Shown one piece after another: positions 34,878 to 41,848 of a stretch of DNA of 64,000 bases. The DNA lies in contig NZ_CP043909.1 in the NCBI RefSeq assembly GCF_008630915.1, positions 930,001 through 994,000 of the forward strand. The letters run 5' to 3'. The DNA comes from Acinetobacter suaedae. GTDB taxonomy: Bacteria; Pseudomonadota; Gammaproteobacteria; Pseudomonadales; Moraxellaceae. Within the stretch, counting starts at the first letter, position 1; each line of letters starts with the position of its first letter. Under the pieces are notes generated by a model. It worked only from the letters and a program-made list of their open reading frames with translations, did no database searches and was not told the DNA's origin. A program made the translations under genes and the position numbers.

Positions 34878-36626
34878 ATGTATCAGGTTGGTTGGAACAA
34901 GCAGGAAATCAAAATTGTGCCTAAAGGCTATGCTATGTTCGGTTATGGGCAATGGTCACATCGAGCCTATACAAAAAGAACAGCGTTATATGCACGTAGC
35001 TTTAGCATTGTCGATCAACACCACAATCGATTGATTATTTGTTGCCTAGATTTAGGCTGTATTACACATGCGATGCGTAGCAAAGCTGTTGCTCGTTTAA
35101 GAGGGATGTTAGGTTCAGAATTTAACGAGAATCAGTTGGTGTTAATGGCAACGCACACGCACTCAGGACCTGGGGGCTGCGCGCATGAAGCTTTATACAA
35201 TATGCCAACACCTGGTTTTGTACATGAGCATCTCATAGCGATTTTAAACGCAATTGTTTTAAGCATTCAGACAGCAATTGAAAATGAACAACAAACGGAT
35301 ATTTTTCTTACAACGCAAGCTTTTACGGATGACACGCCAGTAGCATGGAATCGTTCGATTCAAGCCTATAATCGAAATCCTGAGGTGAGATCACACACCG
35401 AAGCTGAAACCCATTTAGCATTAAACCGTGAAATGCAACTCATCGGATTTTATCGAGAACACAAATTACAGTCTTTTATTTCATTGTTTGGTGTACATGC
35501 CACTTGCCTTGGTAATAAATTAAATGCGTATGATGGTGATAACAAAGGTTATGCTGCTGCATTTTCAGAACAAGCTTTAGTTCAACAAGGCATTCAAAAT
35601 CCAGTGGCGATTTTTGCACAAGCAACGGCAGGCGATGTATCACCACATTTTCACGGTAAAGATCAACTCAAGATCCGAAATCAGCTTAAAGGAGAAGCTG
35701 AATATCAATATGCACAACAAAACGGACGTTATCAAAGTGAGTTAGCTTTGATGGCATTGCAACAAACAGCCCCAAAAAATATGCAAAAAGTCGCAGGGGA
35801 GATTGATGCAGTACTGTCTTATGTTGATCTCAGCAATATTGAGATTCCACCTGAGTTTTCAAATGGACAACTTGATGCAAAAACCAGTCAGCCTTGTCAT
35901 GGGACTTCATTTTTTGCAGGTACACCTGTCGATGGATTAGGTGCGCCCAAACCGATAATCAAAGGCATGCAGTTTTTAGCAGATCAATTTAGAAAACAAA
36001 AAATGAAACATTCAAGGGCTGATGATTTTACTGAATATCATCGGCTTTATGCTTCACAAGGACCCAAACAAATTTTACTAGAAGCTGGAACTAAAAAGAT
36101 TTTGGGTCAACCAATTGGCTTCCCACCGAGTATTCTTGATCCATTGATTGCGGAGATGAATCGACAAGTGAGGGCGGGTGCGATCAAGCAAAGCCCACTG
36201 GTTCCGAGTATTGTACCTTTACAAATTATTCGTTTAGGAACTTTAGCACTTGTTTGTTGTCCTGGAGAATTTACAACGATTGCAGGGCAGCGTGTTATTG
36301 AAACAGTGAGACAAAACCTGCTCGAAGCATCATCATTTGATCGAGTATGGTTGGCCTCTTATTGTAATGATTACATGGGCTATGTAACCACTTATGAAGA
36401 ATACCAGCAGCAAGCTTATGAAGGTGGTCATACATTATTTGGACAATGGACTTTGGCTGCATGTCAGAGTAAATTCAAAGACTTATCTCAACAATTAATA
36501 TTGGATAAAAATAAACGTAATTACGATCAAATTACAAGACCAGCACCAATTCCAGAACATGAATTGGCGAAACGCAGTAATCATGGCAATTTGAAAACGG
36601 CAGTAAGTCAGGGAGAGCTTGTGTGA
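34878..36626 (+). CDS. Neutral/alkaline ceramidase-like hydrolase, no signal peptide
   Basis: Likely releases fatty acid from ceramide-like N-acyl sphingoids. The catalytic features of neutral ceramidases are present: zinc-site His in ATHTHSGPGG (residues 91-100) and in FGVHATCLGN, the nucleophile Ser in AGDVSP, the Glu in CCPGEFTTIAGQR and the Tyr region NDYMGYVTTYEEYQ. The 582-residue protein is shorter than secreted ceramidases (about 650) and seems to lack most of the C-terminal domain. It starts without any signal peptide, so it may act inside the cell. AAAGGAAAG precedes the ATG. It overlaps the next gene by 4 bases. Confidence 0.85.
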   Translation: MYQVGWNKQEIKIVPKGYAMFGYGQWSHRAYTKRTALYARSFSIVDQHHNRLIICCLDLGCITHAMRSKAVARLRGMLGSEFNENQLVLMATHTHSGPGGCAHEALYNMPTPGFVHEHLIAILNAIVLSIQTAIENEQQTDIFLTTQAFTDDTPVAWNRSIQAYNRNPEVRSHTEAETHLALNREMQLIGFYREHKLQSFISLFGVHATCLGNKLNAYDGDNKGYAAAFSEQALVQQGIQNPVAIFAQATAGDVSPHFHGKDQLKIRNQLKGEAEYQYAQQNGRYQSELALMALQQTAPKNMQKVAGEIDAVLSYVDLSNIEIPPEFSNGQLDAKTSQPCHGTSFFAGTPVDGLGAPKPIIKGMQFLADQFRKQKMKHSRADDFTEYHRLYASQGPKQILLEAGTKKILGQPIGFPPSILDPLIAEMNRQVRAGAIKQSPLVPSIVPLQIIRLGTLALVCCPGEFTTIAGQRVIETVRQNLLEASSFDRVWLASYCNDYMGYVTTYEEYQQQAYEGGHTLFGQWTLAACQSKFKDLSQQLILDKNKRNYDQITRPAPIPEHELAKRSNHGNLKTAVSQGELV

Positions 36627-37909
36627 ATCATCCTGTTCAATGCGCTTGGTCAAATTGGTCTGGTTTGCAAAAATCAATGCCACAGCAGATTCTCCAACCC
36701 GCGAATATTCAAGAATTACAGTCCATTGTCTCTGAACATCAAAAAATACGGGTGGTCGGTGCGGGGCATTCATTTACGCCTTTGGTCTGTACGGATGCAA
36801 CTTTATTGTCTTTGGATCACATTGCAGGAATTGCATCCACTGATACCAATCGATGTCAGAGCAGCATTTATGCAGGCACACGTTTATATGATTTAGATCA
36901 ACACTTACAGCAGCAATCGATCAATCAGGCCTTGATGAATCAGGGCGATATCGATCAGCAAAGTCTAGCGGGTGCTGTCTCTACAGGAACACATGGCACA
37001 GGCGCAGATTTGCATTGTATTTCTGCTTATGTTGAAGCTTTTGAGTTGTTAACGGCTTCAGGTGAAATCCTGAAATGCAGTCGCACAGAGCATCCTAAAA
37101 TCTTTGCCGCAGGACGGGTTTCTTTAGGCAGCTTGGGAATTTTGACTCAGATCACCATACAGAATCGTCCACGTTATAAACTCAAAGAACATATCGAGCT
37201 ATGCCGTGTCGAAGATATGATGCAAAACATTCAGCAATGGAAGCTTCAACATCGACATATTGAGTGTTTTGTCTTTTCTTATGGCAAACAGTTAATGCTA
37301 AAAACCTTGAATGAAACGGATGAAGAGATTTTAGCTCGTAAAGAGAACTTCCCCTCAGATGATACTTTACTGACCTTATGTTCAGAACTGACCAAAACCT
37401 TTCCTTCACTGAACCCTTATTTACAAAAGCTATTAGGCATCTTTGTTAAACCGACGACTTATGTGGATTGGTCGAGCAAAATATTTCCAACGCCACGCAA
37501 TACCAAGTTCAATGAAATGGAATATCAGATTCCTGTTGATCGAGGAATTGAGTGTTTAAATGAAGTATTACATGCTTTACGTATGCATAAAGTAGCAACC
37601 TTTTTTCCGCTCGAGTTTCGCTTTGTGAAGGGAGATGATATTTGGCTCAGTCCGTTTTATCAGCAAGACTCTATTTCGATCTCGGTGCATCAATATCATA
37701 AACAAGATCCACAATTGATTTTTGATGTGGTTGAACCAATCTTACAGAAATATCAGGGGCGTCCGCACTGGGGGAAAATGCACAGTATGAGCTGCATGCA
37801 GCTTCGTGATTTATATCCAAAGTGGGATGATTTTATGGCTTTGCGTCAGCAGCTTGATCCAGAGGCCAAATTTTTAAATCCCTATCTGGAAAAGTTATTT
37901 TTAGGTTAG
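36623..37909 (+). CDS. FAD-linked oxidoreductase of the D-arabinono-1,4-lactone oxidase family
   Basis: A 428-residue VAO-type flavoenzyme. The FAD domain holds RVVGAGHSFTPL, where H49 is the residue that binds flavin covalently in this family, and GDIDQQSLAGAVSTGTHGTG (about 110-129). The C-terminal ALO domain ends with the conserved PHWGKMHS. It starts with GTG overlapping the ceramidase stop by 4 bases. Bacteria seldom make ascorbate-type acids, so the position next to a ceramidase suggests that it oxidises an alcohol group of sphingosine, as proposed for P. aeruginosa SphC (inference). Confidence 0.82.
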   Translation: MNHPVQCAWSNWSGLQKSMPQQILQPANIQELQSIVSEHQKIRVVGAGHSFTPLVCTDATLLSLDHIAGIASTDTNRCQSSIYAGTRLYDLDQHLQQQSINQALMNQGDIDQQSLAGAVSTGTHGTGADLHCISAYVEAFELLTASGEILKCSRTEHPKIFAAGRVSLGSLGILTQITIQNRPRYKLKEHIELCRVEDMMQNIQQWKLQHRHIECFVFSYGKQLMLKTLNETDEEILARKENFPSDDTLLTLCSELTKTFPSLNPYLQKLLGIFVKPTTYVDWSSKIFPTPRNTKFNEMEYQIPVDRGIECLNEVLHALRMHKVATFFPLEFRFVKGDDIWLSPFYQQDSISISVHQYHKQDPQLIFDVVEPILQKYQGRPHWGKMHSMSCMQLRDLYPKWDDFMALRQQLDPEAKFLNPYLEKLFLG

Positions 37910-38024
37910 TTTTGATATCAAACCCTTCTCATTATTTTGATACTCGAAAACGACATCTGCAATTGTTTGATAAAGGACTCCGTAGGGTCAGCATATCCCT
38001 AATTAGATAAAAGGATGAAAAGAC

Positions 38025-39188
38025 ATGTTGGATCATTATTTTAAACAACTTAATTTAGACCTAAAGAAACAGGGGATTGCGACCCCGCAACTGATCGTTG
38101 ATGAAGCTGCCTTAAAACAAAATATCCAGCATGTTCAGATTCGCCTTGCGCATGCCCAGCATTTAAAAGCACGCTTAGTGGTGAAATCTCTAGCGAGTTT
38201 AGATTTGCTCAAATTGTTATCTGCACAGATCAACACCCAGCGTTTTATGGTGTTCCATCAGCCACATATCATTTCGATTTTAGAGAATTTTGCTGACGCG
38301 GATATTTTGTTAGGTAAACCAATGCCAGCCCAAGTCGTCCATCAATTTTTTGAACAATATATGGAGTGGTCAACAGCGAAAATTCAGTGGCTGATTGATA
38401 CCAAAGTACGTCTACAGCAATATCTTGAAATCGCCAAAAAATATTCTATTTGTTTAGATATAAATATTGAAATTGATGTTGGTTTACACCGAGGCGGAGT
38501 ACAGACCACACAGCAATTCACAGAAATTTTGGCGTTGATTCAGCAATATCCGCAATATTTAAAACTGTCTGGCTTGATGGGCTATGATGCACATGTCACC
38601 AAAGTCCCTGCAATTATTAAGAAACCTGAGTTGGCTTATCAAAGTTCACAACAGACTTATGCGAATTATCAAAAGCTTATTCAAAAACAGTTTCCAACAC
38701 TGTGGCATGATGAGCTTTGCTTTAATGGTGGTGGCAGCCCAACTTTTAGCTTTCATACCACAGAAAGTGTTTGTAATGACTTGTCCTTTGGTTCAATGCT
38801 TTTAAAACCAAGTGACTTTGATCATGACTTTCTACAAGCGTTACAACCTGCTTTATGGATTGCGGCACCTGTATTAAAAGTTTTGCCTTTTACCCAGCTT
38901 CCATCTATGGCTGTGTTGGATAAATTACCGCATAAATGCAAGGCTCTATTTATTTATGGGGGGTATTGGATGGCAAATTATGTTTACCCTGATCAAGCAC
39001 ATACTCATGTTTTGTATGGACGAAGTAGCAATCAGGAGTTGATCAATGTACCCAAGAATTGTGATACGCAAGTGGATGATTTTGTGTTTTTGAGACCGAC
39101 CCAAAGTGAGGCAATCATTCCTCAATTTTCAAACTTAATGCTATATAAGAAAAATAGGTTTGAGTCATGGCAAACTTTTCGAGAATAA
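38025..39188 (+). CDS. PLP-dependent alanine racemase-fold protein (D-threonine aldolase-like)
   Basis: A 387-residue fold-type III PLP protein. The PLP Lys is probably in ARLVVKSLAS (about 48-57), and the barrel shows LDINIEIDVGLHRGGV and LMGYDAHV. The C-terminal domain resembles D-serine dehydratase/D-threonine aldolase proteins but has FLRPTQSEA where many members have the metal-binding PxHxC-type motif, so metal use may differ. It follows the oxidase gene by 115 bases on the same strand. An aldolase could split an oxidised sphingoid base into glycine and a long aldehyde (inference), as proposed for SphB. Confidence 0.75.
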   Translation: MLDHYFKQLNLDLKKQGIATPQLIVDEAALKQNIQHVQIRLAHAQHLKARLVVKSLASLDLLKLLSAQINTQRFMVFHQPHIISILENFADADILLGKPMPAQVVHQFFEQYMEWSTAKIQWLIDTKVRLQQYLEIAKKYSICLDINIEIDVGLHRGGVQTTQQFTEILALIQQYPQYLKLSGLMGYDAHVTKVPAIIKKPELAYQSSQQTYANYQKLIQKQFPTLWHDELCFNGGGSPTFSFHTTESVCNDLSFGSMLLKPSDFDHDFLQALQPALWIAAPVLKVLPFTQLPSMAVLDKLPHKCKALFIYGGYWMANYVYPDQAHTHVLYGRSSNQELINVPKNCDTQVDDFVFLRPTQSEAIIPQFSNLMLYKKNRFESWQTFRE

Positions 39189-39199
39189 AGTGCAATAAA

Positions 39200-39228
39200 A
39201 AAACCTTGTACGGTATGCACAAGGTTTT
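39200..39228. terminator. Bidirectional terminator
   Basis: AAAACCTTGT (39200-39209) and ACAAGGTTTT (39219-39228) form a perfect 10-base stem with A- and T-runs on the two sides, between convergent genes. Confidence 0.85.
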
Positions 39229-39242
39229 ATTCAATTGGCTGA

Positions 39243-39683
39243 TTATTGCTTGACGATAAGAACAGGAATATGTGATTCGGTCAGAACTGTACGCGCAACA
39301 CTACCAAGCAATAAACGTTTTACCCCTGTGCGTCCTCTTGAACCCATAACGATCAAATCTGCACCGATTTCATCCGCAACGAAAAGGATACCGTCTGTTG
39401 CAATACCATGATGAATTTTGGTTGTGACATCGACACCATTTTCAACAAAAGATTGAGCAATTTCTTGTAGCTGATTTTTGGCATGTGCTTCTGCTTGCAT
39501 AAAATGATCTGTAATCGCAGGTGCAACTTGATAAAAATCAACACCGACAAAAGGATCGACAGCAACCACACTCAGTACAGTCACTTTTGCTCCAGATAAT
39601 TTGGCTAAGGAACGTGCGTGCTCAACAGCCGCATAAGAAATTGGAGAATCATCGACAGGAACTAGAATATTTTGGTAAGACAT
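39243..39683 (-). CDS. Universal stress protein (UspA family)
   Basis: A 146-residue single-domain UspA-fold protein. The N-terminus ILVPVDDSPISYAAVEHA carries the Asp of the nucleotide site, and the C-terminal GSRGRTGVKRLLLGSVA is the ATP-binding G-x2-G-x9-G-S pattern, so it is probably an ATP-binding type. It is transcribed alone, convergent with the PLP protein gene and divergent from the small gene at 39722. Its exact stress role cannot be read from the sequence. Confidence 0.9.
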   Translation of the reverse strand: MSYQNILVPVDDSPISYAAVEHARSLAKLSGAKVTVLSVVAVDPFVGVDFYQVAPAITDHFMQAEAHAKNQLQEIAQSFVENGVDVTTKIHHGIATDGILFVADEIGADLIVMGSRGRTGVKRLLLGSVARTVLTESHIPVLIVKQ

Positions 39684-39721
39684 GTATTTACTCCTTATAA
39701 TTTATCGTTGTCATCATTACT

Positions 39722-40063
39722 ATGTTGATAACATATTTCAGACATCTCAAGCAAATAAAAATAGGAAGGTTTGTGTTAATCAGCTTAGAAAATTATAAAC
39801 AGCAAAAATTTGATCAGATGGCTGCCAAAATAGTGGCGGATCCAGAAACATATTTGGCTTTTGATACAGTTTCAGACTTTTATAAAGCAATTTGGTTAGA
39901 TGAGTTTCCAAAGGGGACGACATGGTCGGCAACTGGTCTTGATGATGGGGCTGAACAGTTTTACGCGGTGATTGAGTATGGTCATCAGTACCTGTCGATC
40001 AGTCGTACTACCTCAATTGCTGTAAAATTAGGCACAAGAGAAAATCACAATAAAAATAACTAA
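39722..40063 (+). CDS. Small hypothetical protein
   Basis: I do not recognise this 113-residue protein. It has a plausible globular core (KIVADPETYLAFDTVSDFY, about 37-55; EQFYAVIEYGHQYLSISRT, about 77-95). The start is uncertain: a GTG at 39773, close behind AGGAAGG, would drop the first 17 residues, which look unlike protein. No membrane segment or signal peptide. Confidence 0.5.
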   Translation: MLITYFRHLKQIKIGRFVLISLENYKQQKFDQMAAKIVADPETYLAFDTVSDFYKAIWLDEFPKGTTWSATGLDDGAEQFYAVIEYGHQYLSISRTTSIAVKLGTRENHNKNN

Positions 40064-40171
40064 TCCGAGCAGTCACCCTTTTTTGTTGCGTTGGACTTTG
40101 CGATTGAGATGAGAATGATATACTTCGGGCGGTGATGAGTTCCTATATAAAACGAAACGGAAATTTAAATT

Positions 40172-40663
40172 ATGGCACATCAATTTACGGTTAATGAAAC
40201 AATTCATGGTGTTTCAATCGAAGACTTTTCAAGATTAGTCGCGGATACAGCATTGCATGAAGCAGTGTGTAAACGTATTCCAGGTGAAAACTTAGAAATT
40301 ATTGAATCTGCAATTAATGGGGATGTTTATACGCTACGCCGTGAATATAACCTTGATGTAAATATTCCTGATGTTGCTAAAAAATTATTAAAAAATGCAT
40401 TTCGTTTAAAACGTTCTGACATTACTCATTTGAAAAATTTAACTTCAACGGTTGAGTTAGGCGCAAACTTACCATTAGAAGCAAAAGCGGAACGTAAAGT
40501 AACTGGAAATAGTGACAAAGTAGAAATTACTTTAACTTGGAATGTAAAAGTAAAAGTACCTTTGATTGGTGGAATGCTTGAAAAGCATGCTGAAGGTGAA
40601 ATTCGTAAGTTTAGCCAGCTTGAAATTGAAATTGTTGAGGATGAATTAAAGAAACAACTTTAA
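40172..40663 (+). CDS. DUF2505 family protein
   Basis: A 163-residue soluble protein with the layout of the DUF2505 family, which is related to START/SRPBCC lipid- or ligand-binding folds: MAHQFTVNETIHGVSIEDF, a beta-rich middle and a final helix (EKHAEGEIRKFSQLEIEIVEDEL). The function is unknown. It is a single-gene unit with its own terminator (40678-40706). Confidence 0.65.
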   Translation: MAHQFTVNETIHGVSIEDFSRLVADTALHEAVCKRIPGENLEIIESAINGDVYTLRREYNLDVNIPDVAKKLLKNAFRLKRSDITHLKNLTSTVELGANLPLEAKAERKVTGNSDKVEITLTWNVKVKVPLIGGMLEKHAEGEIRKFSQLEIEIVEDELKKQL

Positions 40664-40677
40664 TTTAACCTTTTTTT

Positions 40678-40706
40678 AAAACTCTCCTTCATGGGGAGTT
40701 TTTTAT
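40678..40706 (+). terminator. Intrinsic terminator after the DUF2505 gene
   Basis: AAAACTCTCC (40678-40687) pairs with GGGGAGTTTT (40693-40702) with one mismatch and is followed by further T residues. Confidence 0.8.
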
Positions 40707-40780
40707 TTTTGCGTGAAAATGATAGAAGCAATAGAAAATATCCAATACTATGTTAAGCACGATTTGATCAAAATAAGGTC

Positions 40781-41272
40781 ATGGGTATGAGTGTGGTTTT
40801 GCCTGTAGCGCAACGTGGTGAAGCAATATTAGAACTTAAGGCAGCATTTGTTGCAGATGGGGAGTTTAATAGTGAGTGGCTATTGCAATTGGCTTCTGCG
40901 ATGCATGCGACTATGCTTGAACGGAATGGCGTGGGAATCGCAGCACCACAGGTTTATATTTCTAAACGTGTGATTATTGTCGCATCTCGTCCAAATCCTC
41001 GTTATCCAGATGCACCTGAAATGGATGCAGTGGTAATGGTTAATCCTGAGATTTTGGAGTTTTCTCAAGCTACTTGTTCGGGGGAAGAGGGATGTTTAAG
41101 TGTTCCTGATGAGCGTGGGCAAGTGCAACGAGCACAGAGTGTCAAAGTGCGTTATCACACTTTACAAGGCGAGGTGATTGAAACAACATTTGATGGTTTT
41201 CCTGCACGTATTGTGCAACATGAAGTTGATCATTTAGATGGTGTGTTGTTTGTGGAACGGCTGAGTGCTTAG
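40781..41272 (+). CDS. def: Peptide deformylase (probable second paralogue)
   Basis: Removes the formyl group from new N-terminal methionines. All three metal-site motifs are present: GVGIAAPQ (about 47-54), EEGCLSVP (about 103-110; Cys ligand) and QHEVDHLDG (about 146-154; HExxH). At 163 residues it is a compact form. The main def gene is normally next to fmt, which is absent here, so this is probably an extra copy. Confidence 0.9.
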   Translation: MGMSVVLPVAQRGEAILELKAAFVADGEFNSEWLLQLASAMHATMLERNGVGIAAPQVYISKRVIIVASRPNPRYPDAPEMDAVVMVNPEILEFSQATCSGEEGCLSVPDERGQVQRAQSVKVRYHTLQGEVIETTFDGFPARIVQHEVDHLDGVLFVERLSA

Positions 41273-41286
41273 AAGTTAAATTAATA

Positions 41287-41667
41287 ATGAAGCCTTACAA
41301 TAAAAACTTAAAACTTCTATCACGAGATTTACGAAGCAACATGACTGATGCAGAACAATTGCTATGGTCAAGATTGCGCCGTAAACAGATTTTAGGATTA
41401 CAGTTCTATCGACAGAAACCTTTATTAAATTATATTGTGGATTTTTATTGTCCAGCAGTGAATTTAGTTATTGAATGTGATGGTGGACAACACTATACCC
41501 AAGATGGGCTGGAAGCAGACAGAAGTCGAGACCGTGCTTTAAACGAGCTTGAACTTGAGACATTAAGGTTTAGTAATCATCAGATTTTGACCGAAATAGA
41601 TGTGGTAGTAGAGCAGGTTTATTGGATTGCGAAACAGCGATTGGATTCCTCCTTTTATGAAGATTAG
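41287..41667 (+). CDS. DUF559 endonuclease-like protein
   Basis: A 126-residue protein of the DUF559 group, which shares the restriction-endonuclease-like fold of very short patch repair (Vsr) enzymes. Visible features: LSRDLRSNMTDAEQLLWSRL (about 10-29), FYRQKPLLNYIVDFYCPAVN (about 41-60), then IECDGGQHY, with the Asp/Glu pattern D-x(n)-E-C-D of the nuclease core. It starts 14 bases after def. Genes of this type are frequent beside palindromic intergenic repeats, as here (repeat at 41729-41763). The biological role is unknown. Confidence 0.8.
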   Translation: MKPYNKNLKLLSRDLRSNMTDAEQLLWSRLRRKQILGLQFYRQKPLLNYIVDFYCPAVNLVIECDGGQHYTQDGLEADRSRDRALNELELETLRFSNHQILTEIDVVVEQVYWIAKQRLDSSFYED

Positions 41668-41728
41668 TTTCTCATCTTTGGGAAAGTGGAATTTAAGGAA
41701 ATTTAATGACGTTTTTGGATTCATGATA

Positions 41729-41763
41729 CTCCCTCCTTTTTTAAAGGAGGGTTGGGGAGGATT
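41729..41763 (+). repeat. Palindromic repeat, left copy flanking the AAA ATPase gene
   Basis: A perfect 9-base hairpin CCCTCCTTT / AAAGGAGGG (41731-41739, 41743-41751) with tail TTGGGGAGGATT. An inverted, slightly diverged copy lies at 44169-44203, so the pair brackets the ATPase gene. Confidence 0.85.
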
Positions 41764-41848
41764 AAAAGTTATAGACTATTTGTATTTTATTCGGTCTAAT
41801 TTGTGTGAGTTTGACTTTAGATAAAAAATTAAAATTTGAGAGGATATT

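Noticed and set aside
41731..41751. Palindrome as an ordinary terminator of the DUF559 gene
   Set aside because: It lacks a proper U-tract and has an inverted relative at 44169-44203, so a repeat explains it better, although it may still stop transcription.
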